A stretch of DNA of 64,000 nucleotides, taken from positions 434,001 to 498,000 of the forward strand of contig NW_025407824.1 of assembly GCF_003324165.1 (NCBI RefSeq), in the 5' to 3' direction. This DNA comes from Naegleria lovaniensis. Its lineage: Eukaryota; Heterolobosea; Eutetramitea; Acrasida; Naegleriidae. The notes under the pieces are model-generated. The model ran no database searches and was not told the DNA's origin. It saw nothing but the letters and a program-made list of their open reading frames with translations. The translations under genes were made by a program, and so were the position numbers. Position 1 is the first letter of the stretch; every line of letters starts with the position of its first letter. Below, piece after piece: positions 11,417 through 22,231 of the stretch.

Positions 11417-11656
11417 TTATTCATCGCGATGTCGTTTATCCATATTCTCAAATTGTTGGATTTTTACGAGTGCTTCCTGATATGCTTCATGACAATTTGC
11501 AGCACATTTTGAAAAATATTCCTTGTCAGAAACAGATTCTAATGATGAAGAATGCTCCGACTTGAAATGCTGAAATTGATGTTGACACACATTGAAACAA
11601 TCTTCCACCATGTTCATCATGAAATGTTTGATATGAAGAAGAGGATCTTCGGCCAT
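11417..11656 (-). CDS. Small twin-CX3C protein, probably mitochondrial intermembrane space
   Basis: A 79-residue protein with two CX3C motifs, CFNVC and CAANC, 26 residues apart in a helical context. Twin CX3C proteins include the small Tim chaperones and FAM136A-type proteins, which fold by the Mia40 disulfide relay. The spacing is longer than the 11-16 residues of Tim8/9/10/13, so a FAM136A-like or novel member is more likely than a classical Tim. The ATG at 11656 was chosen because it is the first ATG and follows the typical A run. The longer frame upstream begins only with a non-ATG codon. It lies 78 bases behind the DNMT1 stop on the same strand. Confidence 0.65.
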   Translation of the reverse strand: MAEDPLLHIKHFMMNMVEDCFNVCQHQFQHFKSEHSSSLESVSDKEYFSKCAANCHEAYQEALVKIQQFENMDKRHRDE

Positions 11657-11734
11657 TTTTTGTGTACTTTTTTGCAACAGAAGGCCTTGTCTTGTGAATC
11701 ACCCTCAATTATTGTGTACCAACAGTAAAATTCT

Positions 11735-14700
11735 TTATTCAGAGTCACTAATGACAACCACAACAGCTTCTTCCTCGTCATCATCATCACTCTTATCTGA
11801 TCCAGAATATTTTGAGCCAGTCGTTCTCTTGGCATTGTTCTTTACAGTAGTAGTTGAGGGTTTTTGAATGATACTCTCTTCTACCTCACTCAATTCTCCA
11901 GACTCATCATCATGATTATCCTGATTATCATCATCAGATGACAATTCTAAAGCCTCCTCTTCTTCGTCATCCTCACCTCTACTATTGGTCAGTTCTTGAG
12001 TTAAGAACGTCTCATCAGTATCTGTCGCATGTTCTTGCACAAGGTCTGGAAGAACATGTTCCAAAAAGTGAATATCTTCCCGAGTGGATGGCATTGTGAA
12101 TCCATCACATAAATGATCTTCGAGTGGTTTTAGAAATTCACTAATGAATGGTTTCAGTAATGGTTTTGGCTTGAATGAATCTCTCAGTTGATTCTGTTGT
12201 AACCATTCTTTAAGATCTGAGAACCAACATGTAAATTGTTTCAATACCTTATTGAACTCGAGTTGGTCAATTTCATTTCTCTTATTGGAATGTTCATAGT
12301 TTCGTTGAGTCTTGATAATTTCTTCTCCCAAATTCTTTGCGAGCATCACAGGTACAGCATTTCCAATTTGTTTGTATTTGTCCTTATCACTTCCACAAAA
12401 TATAAAATCATCAGGAAATCCTTGAGCTCGAGCATATTCTCTTACAGAAAGTACTCGATGTTGATTGGGATGAATGAGTCTCATACATAATGGATTTAGA
12501 CTAGTCACCAACGTATTACATGATTTAGACCATTGCAATCGAGCTAGAATAATTTTGGAATAATTTCTAAATTTCAAATACCCTTCTTTTAGCAATGGCT
12601 TCGCATTGGGATGAATGTCTCGATAGAACGCTCCAGGGCAGCGAGGCATACTTCTTATTAATGCATTAAGGACATCACTGTAGGTTTGAGATGTATGATT
12701 GGTACAAATGTTGGAACAATTTTTACGTAATAATTCTTGATAAATAGTACGAGGAGGTAAATATTCACAATCCCTTTTTGTTGTTTCTTCGTGTTGCCTT
12801 GAATGCGAGTCGAATGGTGGAAGATCACTTGCAAAATCTCTAAAATTCACAGGAGGAAGACCTCCATGATATATAACCTTATTGATTTTGGAATGAACCT
12901 TTTTTGCAGACTTCTTATCCACTATAAATGTTTGTGATGCTGCATGCGTATTTTCTGGAAAGGAGGGAATCGAATAGTTACCATCTCTTTTGGCAGCAAG
13001 AAAGATGACTCTTGTTCTTGATTGTGGAAGCTGTTCCAATGGTTATTATTCATTAATTAAATGTTAGGGTTATGCACAAATGTTGGTCAAATTTGAGCAA
13101 AAGTTCTAGTCATGCCAACTTACTCCAAAATGTCGTGCATTTAAGCATGAAAATTGTGTATCATAACCTCTACTGTCCAGTTTAGAAATTATTGCTTGAG
13201 GAACGTCTAAAACTGTGGTGTTCAATAATCCTGTCACATTTTCAATGAGAACATATTTGGGTTTAAAATACTTGACATACTCCAGAAACGTTAAAACAAG
13301 ACGATTCTTATCATGGCTTAAGAATTTAGAAGCATCCTTCTCCTTAAAACGATTCAATCCACTGAATCCTTGACATGGAGGTCCTCCAGCAATCAGATCA
13401 ATCTCATTTGGCTTGGGAATGTTATAATATTTAGCTTCTAGAAATTCAATAATTTCATCTCTGTACTCTTGTAACTCTTCCACATCCTTCCACTTCGAAG
13501 AGTTACCATTGTCAATTAAAAGTGATAAGGATCCATCTTTGTTCTTTTTAAGTGTTTTGATATGTATGGTTTTTCTTTTTTTCACATTCGATGGTTTGTG
13601 CTGAGATGAAGAATCTAAAAGTCCAAAGCGTTTCTTCAATTCATTCACTACCTTAATATTTTTTAAAAACTCCTCGGCATCTTTACAGAAGGTATGGGCG
13701 TTAGGAAAGTTTGCGTGATGACTGTCTGCTGCAACGTTCCAAAATTCAATGCTATATCTCACTTCAATACCTGCCCTAGTTAATCCTAGAGAAAGTCCAC
13801 CACATCCTGAAAATATGTCCATGGCCACTAGTTTGGGTTTGTCTCTGAATTGATTGAGCAAAAAAGAGACGTTCCTTTCCATATGATCAAGAGTGTATTG
13901 TAAATCATTGGGGTGTAATTCAAACAGACCATATTGTCCATTCTTTTCTACAAATTTGCTTTTGCAGTAAAAGATGTCGCGTTTCTCTCTCACATTCTCA
14001 ATCTTTTCAAACTCTTGTCTATTTCTTACGAAAAATACAGCACATTTACCCTTAATTCTAAGAAGTGGATTCTGAAAAAGGATACATGGATTCATGTTCT
14101 TTCAAATCATGCATTCATGACTACTTACATCATTAAATTCATCACTCAAATAGAGTTCTTGATGATCCCTACAAAGAACATTATAATGCTCTCCAGTTGT
14201 GATGGTTTTGATGTCATGAAACCTTCGTAACCACCTCCCTCTGAAACGTTTAACACCTTTCCAGTCTTCAAAAAACATTTCAACAATTGCTATATAATAT
14301 GGATATTCAGGATTGGACCATGGAGGTTGAAGGTAAACAGCATCTCCTATTTCAATATTCATATCATTCAATTTGCATGCCTTGTAATAGATGCGCCCAG
14401 TGTCATCAATCATTGTAGAAAGAGGAGAACCAATCCACTCAATTTTCATAGCCTCTTCCAATGAAGGATCTTTCACAACAGAAATTTCTTCTTTAACAGT
14501 CTTGCTTGATTTCTTGGTCAGTTTTTTCTTGGTACCTTTTCTCTTTGGTTTTTTAACGTCTTCGCTATCGTCACTATAATCATTTTCAATGACAGGGTCT
14601 GTCGATGAGTTTTTCTTAGTTTTGATAAGATTTTTCCTTCTACCTGGTTTTGAGTTCTTTTTAGGTAAATATTCGTCTCCAGATGAGCTAGAAAAGGATG

Positions 14701-15698
14701 GCTCTGAAACTACTTCATCAGATCCACCAGAAATGGATTCATACTGTTCATCTGGAATATATACATCATCGCCAGAATCAGAGGTCTCCATTTCATCATC
14801 TTCCTCTGAGCTAGACATTACATCAGAGAGAACTCCTCCACGTAGCATGATTTCTTCCTAATTTTGTTCAAAATTCCAATGAAAATGCATGAATTCCAAA
14901 ATACTTACAAGTTTTAAGAAAAAACAAGAATTTAACAATCTTGTGTCTTTCATTTTGTTAAATTGGTCTGAAATAAATTGAGCATTTTCTAACAGATAGT
15001 CTTCGTTCACTTTTGGTTTTGCAGCTCTGACATGTTGATTATAAATATATGCCAATTCAGTTTTACTGAGCTAAATGGAGGTATTCATCGATATTTCATT
15101 AGAGATTAAAACGTTCAATGAAATTAGAACAAATACATACTCGAGTAATAATCTCTTCATATGATTCTAATGGATATCGTTGCACAATTTCCATCAAAGA
15201 GTGACACAGGGAAACCTTCTGGTAAGTTTTGTTAAATATATGAAAATACTCTTTTGCAGGACCTATTAATTCAATCCATTCGCTTTTTTCTCGAGATGAC
15301 TCAACGAGAATGCTAATGATAGGAAGTTTCCGATATTCTACGGCCCATTCTTTAATAGGACCAAAACATTTTTTCTGGCTGACTTTTGAATCTACACTTG
15401 ATGCAATGTTAAAACAAATTCCACATGCAAATAATTCTTTTGCTATCGTTGTCATGTCTTCTATAGACAAAAAATTCGGAGCAATTTTACCATTGCTTTC
15501 CAAATAATCGGGATTTGAAACAATTGAAAAATCATAGAGCGTTCTATATTCTCCACTGCCTCTCACTAGAGACATTCCAGATCCAAATATCAAGTCGTCT
15601 GATGATTCATCAGATGACCCACTGCTCACGATCACAACCACTCGATCATCTTCCGAAGAAGAGGAAGCTTCATAATTTTCTTGTTGCTTTCGTTTCAT
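11735..15698 (-). CDS. DNMT1: DNMT1-type DNA (cytosine-5) methyltransferase with RFTS-like and BAH domains
   Basis: Five exons (15698-15141, 15070-14909, 14857-14129, 14071-13124, 13030-11735) give about 1230 residues. After an acidic N-terminus, residues about 60-240 resemble the replication-foci targeting domain (GPIKEW, then SYEEIITR and ELAYIY). An acidic and basic linker leads to a BAH domain (about 372-510, [15 protein letters not shown]). The catalytic part has motif [14 protein letters not shown], motif [16 protein letters not shown] with the catalytic Cys, motif VI IENVTG, motif [13 protein letters not shown] (completed by splicing), motif [15 protein letters not shown] and motif X GNAVPV. 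An acidic tail with a Ser/Asp-rich end follows. No CXXC zinc finger is visible and there is only one BAH. It should act as a nuclear maintenance methyltransferase. The ATG lies 44 bases beyond the TAF6 stop, with a TTTGGCGC element between. Confidence 0.93.
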
Positions 15699-15719
15699 AT
15701 TTTTTGTGTAACAGCAAAA

Positions 15720-15727
15720 TTTGGCGC
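15720..15727 (+). promoter_or_regulatory. E2F-like TTTGGCGC site upstream of DNMT1
   Basis: TTTGGCGC is a perfect consensus E2F/DP site. It sits in the 44-base space between the TAF6 stop codon and the DNMT1 start, 22 bases upstream of the ATG. DNMT1 is a known E2F target in animals and plants. Use of the site here is inferred. Confidence 0.4.
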
Positions 15728-15742
15728 TTTCACACTTGTTTA

Positions 15743-17479
15743 TTACATGATCATATTTCTGATGGAAAACGCATCAACATTTTCGTTTGTCTTGTAAATA
15801 TCATAGTCAATGAATGAAAATACAGATTCTCCAAACAAGTCGTACAGTTCTGAATATCTTTCTGCAACGTCTTCTGGAATACTTGAAGAATTCATTCGTT
15901 CTCTCATTTCTCTTGTCAATTGTTCAATTTTAAGTGCTTCCTCAGATTTGTGCATGTGTTTTTGCTCCTTTTTCTTAGTTTGATTGCCAGCATTGGTGTA
16001 TTCCTCCTCTTCTTCTTCAAAAGTGGAAACGTTTCTTGCATATTCTCTGGCGCGTTCTTGTTGTTCCAATTTGAAAAACCTAGATAATTGTGTGAAAAAT
16101 GTCCCTGCTGCGGTTAATAGAGCTTTAAAACACATAAAAGCGTTGTGTCTTGTGTGCATGTCTGAAGATACCAGTTCAGGAAGGAGCAAGTTGCAAAATA
16201 TCTTTAAATTTGAATTTTTTGGAGGTTCCAAAAAGAGTAACTGAGTGACATGAGACCCTAGAGCTGTAATACCAACAATTGCTCCATAATGAGTTGTTCT
16301 AGATCTCGTGGGGTCTAAAAATGCGTGAAGGAGTGTCTTAGTAATTCTGGGCTGTAGGGTGTGGTACGAGGATCCAAATCTTTTGGAAATAATCATTAAA
16401 AAATTCCTCGAACATTTAAACAATTTAACACTTACTTGCGACAAATATAAGCGACGATATTGGCAGAAAAATCTCGTAAACCCCAATGGTTGTCATTTGG
16501 ATTTTCGCAAAGAGTTTTTCCTACGATGCAAGTTAGGATTGATGGCATTAATTGATGGAGCTTTTGTCATGTATTAATAATCAAAAACTTTTTGAATATT
16601 GGAACTTACATAGAGCTCAATATGTATGTTTGGATTTACAAGCAATGCCTTTGTCATTTCCATTAATCGATAGAGTAATGTTAAATTTTTTAAATTATTT
16701 GTCACCTCACTAGCAATAAATTGAGTAAAGTAAGGAATGAGTTGATTGATTCCAGGATCATTTGCTAAGCTTTCTATAGCAGCTTTTCTTAACTCTCTTT
16801 TTTGATTGCTTAAATCTTTGATAGCGTCAGTAACTTTTTCATAGTACATTTGTAATTCCTCTGATAAAACATGTTTGACAAGTGGCTTAAATTCCACGTT
16901 TGGATCTTGTGATGTTGAAACTTTCTTGGATTGGTCTTTTTCTTTTGGTTTCTTCCGATCCGATTCTGTATCTTCGATCGATGGATTTTGTGGAATCTTT
17001 GGTTGAATGCCTTGAATTGCCAACCAGTGTGTGAAAATGGATGGTCCTATTGGTACTTTTGGTAAAGGTTTTTCAAGACAATCCTTCAAGTCAAGCTCCA
17101 CGTCCTCCAAAAAGTATAAGTCTTTTGTTTGTTTTACTCTTCTGAATCTACTTGTTTGTGATGATTGGCCTCTAAACCCATAGAGAGGCTATAATTGTTG
17201 ATAAGTTGTTATTCATACAAATGTGGTTGCAAATTACTTTTAAACACTTACCTCTATGTTCTTCATAGATAACGCGTGATTCACATCATCCGTTGTAAGA
17301 ACCTTGCGTTTTGAATGTCTCATGAATTTAGAAGCATCCTGAATGATTTCCCGTATTCTATATTCCACATCAAGTGCTAATGTTTGGGCAATATCATCTT
17401 TTAGTTTGTTGATACCGAGGCTTTGTGCTATCACTTGCACCGCTTCTTTCTGAAAAAAAGATGTAGAACCGTCGGACAT
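15743..17479 (-). CDS. TAF6: TFIID/SAGA subunit TAF6
   Basis: Four exons (17479-17252, 17188-16610, 16560-16436, 16379-15743) give 522 residues. Residues 10-75 are the histone fold (QVIAQSLGINKLKDDIA, then KVLTTDDVNHAL) that pairs with TAF9. The middle (about 85-120) has the TAF6 signature PLYGF...KDLYFLEDVELDL. The HEAT-type C-terminal part contains LHQLMPSILTCIVGKTLC, DNHWGLRDFSANIVAYIC, QPRITKTLLHAFLD and THYGAIVGITALG, all typical of TAF6. The last exon ends in an acidic stretch and Lys-rich helices. The short third exon is needed for continuous homology. It is transcribed divergently from GPATCH1, about 150 bases away, and its stop overlaps an AATAAA just before DNMT1. Confidence 0.95.
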
Positions 17480-17631
17480 GTTAGAACGGTGTTGTTATGG
17501 CTTTCAAATAAATAATAGGGAGTTGATGAAATATCAACAATAATTTAACAATATTTGACGATTTGATGATGTTTGTTGCTGATTCAAAAGACAATGGCCA
17601 ACAACAGCTTGCAATTTTTTTTAAAAAAAAA

Positions 17632-19743
17632 ATGGTATGGCGCAATGAACGAGAGAATTTCGATCGCCAGAAAATTTTCAAACAGAGTGGTGGAGATGAT
17701 GACAATAAGAATGTTAATCGATCAAGATATAAAAAAAACACTTTGAGTAAATTTACAATTTTCGGAACACCGATTTTTGATGGAGAAGAAGAAAACCAAA
17801 AAGAATTAAAAGCTCACGGACAAGAACGTTATATTTCCGAGCATCAACAATATGCAAAAGATGAAAAAGGAAGAAGAAGATTTCACGGAGCTTTCACTGG
17901 TGGGTTTTCAGCCGGATATTTTAATACAGTTGGTTCGAAAGAGGGTTGGGTTCCTAAAAACGACTTTAAGTCAAATGCAAAACAAAAAATAACGGACTTT
18001 ATGGATGAAGAGGATATGAAAGAACTATTTGGTTTGAGTGGATCTAACCATGTTCAAGTTACTGATAAATTTCGTACAATATCCTCAAGCGCAGAGTCTA
18101 ATAACAATTACGATCCTCTCTCTGGATTATTTGGAGGAATGGATTCTAAGGATAGAAAACATGCAGATTTGATTTTTGGCGGATCAACTCCAATGGAAGC
18201 TTCATTAAGCAACCAAATATGCTCTTCAAGCGAAGCTACAGGCCACATTGGTCACTCATTGTTAAGAAAAATGGGTTGGATCCCAGGCCGAGGAATTGGA
18301 ATTAAAAATTACAAAACAATTCAAGAAAAACCCTCCATAGAACTTCATCAAGATGCGACATCCTATGACGTAACACTGAAAGAGAACCAACATGGTTTAG
18401 GATACAAGGCAAATACACTTGGAGACATTTTACAAAACGATAATACATCCAACAATCCTTTTTCGTTAACAAGAAAAAAAGATATTGATGACGATATTTA
18501 CACAACAGATGACTTGAGCAATTATGACATTGAACTTAGGCCTCAAAAGGACCATGACCTTTCTGATCAGCACGATATCTGGAACGAAAAGTTAATATTC
18601 ATCAAATCCAGTAACCCTTGTGCAGTGAAGCGCAAATATATGCCACCAAAAATTCCTGATAACTTCACCACAATACATATTTTTGATCAATCCCAGATTA
18701 AGACACATTACAAAAAGCTCGATTACCGATTGCAACTACATTTACAAGCTTCAGAAGAGAGAAGAAAAAAGCTAGGAGATACACCTGTAATTATTGATAT
18801 CGTCACAAAACCAGAAATTGAATATTCAGAAGATTATTCCATGATTCATAACAAACCTGTGCTTTTCGAAACGGAAAAATCAAAAGAAATTAAGGAGAAG
18901 TTGTCAAAAGTCATGTCTCAAAGATTTGTCTCAAGCTCTGAAAATCTTCATACACCCAGCAAGAATACCACGCAACAAACTGTTGTTCCAAAAGGTACCC
19001 GAGTGATTACTGACTGGATTCCAGATCACTTGCTCTCAAAAAGATTTGGGCTACCACCCATTTCTAGCTCAACCTCCCAAACCATGCAATCCGTGTCCAA
19101 GTCCTCCATTCTCGACTCAAATTTGTTCACTTCAGAAGAGTCGTCCACGCCTCATACAGGAAACTCTCCCTCAGTGGTGCCTACAATTAGATCCATTGAG
19201 AGAATGGAAGACTCTGAAAGACCCTCATTAGAATTGTTTAAGTATATTTTTGATGATCGACCTAACCAATTCGTTGAGATCGAAGATGACACAGCTCCGT
19301 CTAACAAGGTGGATCTAGAAAGCAAGCATGAAAGCACATCCAGATTCGAGCCAGTAACGCTCGAAGTTTTACCGTCCTCTTTTAAATCTGTTGGACAAGT
19401 GGTGCAAGAGCTGAAAGAAAAAAGGGATGAAAAGACATCACAAAAACCCAAGTTTGAGAAAACACATAAGAAGAGCAAATCGAAAGAAGAAGTGATCAAG
19501 TCTGAAATACAACCAACAGGAAAAGAAGGAAAAAGATCCTTAGATTTTAATGTGTATCCTATTAAGAAAGATAGCACCAGTTCATACATTTCTCAATTAG
19601 AATCTCGAATATCAGACATTAAACGAATGTTGGATTCATCTTCGTCAGATGACGATAAGAAAAAGAGGAAAAAACACAAAACAGAAAAGAAAGAGAAGAA
19701 AAAGAGAAAGAAAGAAAGTAGTTATGTGTTCGAAGAGAAATAA
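17632..19743 (+). CDS. GPATCH1: G-patch domain protein, GPATCH1 homologue (spliceosome factor)
   Basis: A single exon of about 703 residues. The conserved GPATCH1 N-terminal block is present: [28 protein letters not shown] and [15 protein letters not shown]-patch follows at about 205-245 ([20 protein letters not shown]). Then come [25 protein letters not shown], a conserved [15 protein letters not shown] block near 550, and a Lys-rich coiled tail. G-patch proteins activate DEAH helicases. GPATCH1 belongs to the catalytic spliceosome. The start at 17632 follows an A9 run. An in-frame ATG at 17566 would add 22 residues with no homology. It is not the TFIP11 type. Confidence 0.88.
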   Translation: MVWRNERENFDRQKIFKQSGGDDDNKNVNRSRYKKNTLSKFTIFGTPIFDGEEENQKELKAHGQERYISEHQQYAKDEKGRRRFHGAFTGGFSAGYFNTVGSKEGWVPKNDFKSNAKQKITDFMDEEDMKELFGLSGSNHVQVTDKFRTISSSAESNNNYDPLSGLFGGMDSKDRKHADLIFGGSTPMEASLSNQICSSSEATGHIGHSLLRKMGWIPGRGIGIKNYKTIQEKPSIELHQDATSYDVTLKENQHGLGYKANTLGDILQNDNTSNNPFSLTRKKDIDDDIYTTDDLSNYDIELRPQKDHDLSDQHDIWNEKLIFIKSSNPCAVKRKYMPPKIPDNFTTIHIFDQSQIKTHYKKLDYRLQLHLQASEERRKKLGDTPVIIDIVTKPEIEYSEDYSMIHNKPVLFETEKSKEIKEKLSKVMSQRFVSSSENLHTPSKNTTQQTVVPKGTRVITDWIPDHLLSKRFGLPPISSSTSQTMQSVSKSSILDSNLFTSEESSTPHTGNSPSVVPTIRSIERMEDSERPSLELFKYIFDDRPNQFVEIEDDTAPSNKVDLESKHESTSRFEPVTLEVLPSSFKSVGQVVQELKEKRDEKTSQKPKFEKTHKKSKSKEEVIKSEIQPTGKEGKRSLDFNVYPIKKDSTSSYISQLESRISDIKRMLDSSSSDDDKKKRKKHKTEKKEKKKRKKESSYVFEEK

Positions 19744-20011
19744 TATTCCATCTCTAGTGTACTGTGTCTTTAATTTTTTTGCGTACACAGAAAAATTGGC
19801 TGAGCGATTTAAATGAGTTGAAGAACTAGAGTACATACAGGCGAGTCGAAGTTCCTCGGAAGCTATCGGTTGTGTGGATGCAATCTTGCTGATACGTAAA
19901 TGTGGAGATCAGTTTCCGAAGGAATTTAAAACCGGATTCATTCGGAAACTCGCATGATGATAATGATTTAAGTGTAATTAAATTGGTTTCAACCAAATTA
20001 AAAAATACCTC
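19744..20011. promoter_or_regulatory. Promoter region with two inverted repeats upstream of the BTB-WD40 gene
   Basis: A perfect inverted repeat has arms AGTTTCCGAA (19911-19920) and TTCGGAAACT (19941-19950) around a 20-base spacer. Closer to the ATG, 19979-20002 is a near-palindrome (TTGGTT-TC-AACCAA with AT-rich flanks, 10 of 11 pairs matched). Both are in the 100 bases before the start codon. They may be dimeric factor sites. Confidence 0.5.
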
Positions 20012-21877
20012 ATGAGCCAGCAGCTGCCAACCATCCCGTTCCTGAACACAGCTGTTCCGGAAGATCACTTCAAAACAGATCTCCTTGCACAATCTTGGGA
20101 GTTGACCACACGCCACAGGGAGAATCCAACCCTTGATCTAGATGAAGACTATTGGAAAGTTGTTTTGGAAATTGGCCCCGAGAGAAAGTGTGAATATGTG
20201 TTTCACAAGGGGGTCATTGCCGATAACTCGGCATTATTTCATGATATCATTGGAACGATGTATGATTTTGAAGATTTGAAGCAACACAACACATGCATTC
20301 AAATCGTTTCGGATGAAGAAAGGGTTGTATTCGAACAAATAATTGTTCCGTGTTTGTACGGCTCACGATTCATTGAAATGACACTTGGAGCACAGTTGAT
20401 CATTGCCTTGAACTTTTTTGATTATTTACAAATGGAAAGTTTTAAATCCTTGCTTCAAAACTCTTTTTCTGAGCTCTATACAGCGAAGCCAACTAGAAAC
20501 AAGACAGAATATCTAGATGAACATAGTGAATATTATTTAAGAGTATATTTTGACACTCATCCTACTTTTGTTGTAGACCCATTTTACTTGAATTATCATT
20601 TTGAACGCTGCATTAAGGGATTTAGCAAGTTTTTGCAACCAAAGAATAAGAATAGGTGTGAAAAGCTTTTCAAAAGCATGAGTCCAGAAAACTTCTTACA
20701 CATGATTTCACAAGACTCCTTGGGAATTTCTGAAGAAGATCAATTAGTGGAAGGTATTGAATTATATTTCGGAATGCACCCACATATTCCTGAAGAACTT
20801 CTTAACAAGATTTGGATGCAGGTGAAAGCGAAACACGTGAGCGATCAAACTTTTCTCAAACTGATGCGCCATGATAGAATTGGCTATGCAATCAAAGATC
20901 TCATAAAGAAAAAGAGAGTTGACGGTAATGAAACTCCAAGAGATTACATCAATACCATTATTACAATTGCGACCACTGGTGGTCAAATAGAGAGGTGGAA
21001 CATTCAAAAAGATACATGTGACTGTTCATTGAAAGTTCATAATGGCTACATTCATGACCTTATATGCAAAGATATGGGAAATTATAGCTTTATTTTCACA
21101 TGTGGTGAAGATGGTAGAGTATGTCTCAGCAAGTCAGAGAAACATGGACCCCTCACTTTCATCAATGCAGTTCAATTTTCTCCTTCAACACCAGTATTAT
21201 CCATTTCTGCCAATGATAAGATATTGACAGCAGTCACAGGATTAGGACAAGTGTATTGTGTCAACCTATCCACCAATGGCTCTGACGTGACTCCTGTAAT
21301 GTCGATATCGTCCTTGCTTGAACACGATAGCCATTCGAGATGTGCAACAGTATCAGATTCTCACATATTCGTTGGGGACACAGAGGGCTATATTCATGTA
21401 TGGAATATTGGAAATTCAGTGGATTCCTCAAAACATAAGATTCACACCAAACAAGTAATGTGCATGAAATTTATTACTTTTAAAAACACTGATTATTTAA
21501 TAAGTGGAGGTTGTGATAGAAAAGTAGCCATTTGTAAGTTTGACAGGCAAAACAGAGGTCTATCACGCATTCGAACATTGGACGTGTCAACTGGTTATAT
21601 TTATGCACTTGATTTTTTACTAAAATCAAAGGATGACTTTTCAAGAAATGAGATAGTAACCGGAGCAACAGACTTTATAGTGAATGTTATTGATATTGGA
21701 TCAGGAGCAACCACCTCCTTTAGAGGTCATAGAAACTTTGTTTATTCAGTGGTTTCAAATGGTTTTCAAGCAATCAGCGCCAGTGATGATTACTCAATCA
21801 GAGTTTGGAATACAGAGACTGGAGAATGTGATCAAAGTCTTTTTCTAACAGATGCTGCTCGTAAAATTTCAATTTAA
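20012..21877 (+). CDS. BTB-BACK-WD40 repeat protein, candidate Cullin-3 adaptor
   Basis: A single exon of 621 residues. A BTB/POZ fold covers about 40-150 (EYVFHKGVIADNSALFHD, then LYGSRFIEMTLGAQLIIALNFFDYL split across short blocks). A BACK-like helical region covers about 165-290 (FLHMISQDSLGISEEDQL, WMQVKAKHV, LMRHDRIGYAIK). Six or so WD40-like blades cover about 305-615 (DLISGGCDRKVAIC, FVYSVVSNGFQAISASDD, SIRVWNTETGECDQS). Canonical BTB-BACK-Kelch proteins recruit substrates to CUL3. Here WD40 blades replace Kelch blades. The role as a ubiquitin-ligase adaptor is inferred from architecture. Two inverted repeats lie in its promoter. Confidence 0.8.
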   Translation: MSQQLPTIPFLNTAVPEDHFKTDLLAQSWELTTRHRENPTLDLDEDYWKVVLEIGPERKCEYVFHKGVIADNSALFHDIIGTMYDFEDLKQHNTCIQIVSDEERVVFEQIIVPCLYGSRFIEMTLGAQLIIALNFFDYLQMESFKSLLQNSFSELYTAKPTRNKTEYLDEHSEYYLRVYFDTHPTFVVDPFYLNYHFERCIKGFSKFLQPKNKNRCEKLFKSMSPENFLHMISQDSLGISEEDQLVEGIELYFGMHPHIPEELLNKIWMQVKAKHVSDQTFLKLMRHDRIGYAIKDLIKKKRVDGNETPRDYINTIITIATTGGQIERWNIQKDTCDCSLKVHNGYIHDLICKDMGNYSFIFTCGEDGRVCLSKSEKHGPLTFINAVQFSPSTPVLSISANDKILTAVTGLGQVYCVNLSTNGSDVTPVMSISSLLEHDSHSRCATVSDSHIFVGDTEGYIHVWNIGNSVDSSKHKIHTKQVMCMKFITFKNTDYLISGGCDRKVAICKFDRQNRGLSRIRTLDVSTGYIYALDFLLKSKDDFSRNEIVTGATDFIVNVIDIGSGATTSFRGHRNFVYSVVSNGFQAISASDDYSIRVWNTETGECDQSLFLTDAARKISI

Positions 21878-22231
21878 GTGATAAATCAACATGATTTGAA
21901 TGGTCTCTTTCACAAAATTCTGGGGTTTTGAGTTTGCAAAAACAACTAAAGGCAATCTAGTGAATTGCTTTTCTTAACATTTTGAAAAGGAGACCAAGAG
22001 ACTACAAATCAAGAGGCATTTCCTTTGTTCAGTGAGGCTTCATGCATATGTGCATGCACTTATGGAATAGCTAATCTTTTGTTGCATGCACACTTGCAAT
22101 AACATCCCAATTCTGATTTGGTCCTTCACATTAGCATGACTTCCTTTTTTAACACTAAAAATAACGTGAAGAGAAAGAAAAAAATTTTTAAAGAAACACT
22201 GAATCAAATCGGGAAGAACTGAAAGAAAAAA
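21878..22231. other. Intergenic region upstream of PI31 with paired TGCATGCAC motifs
   Basis: 354 bases. TGCATGCAC occurs at 22051-22059 and 22083-22091, with an ATGCAT just before, about 140-180 bases upstream of the PI31 ATG. No gene is seen. The proteasome-gene element known from yeast (GGTGGCAAA) is not present. Confidence 0.4.
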
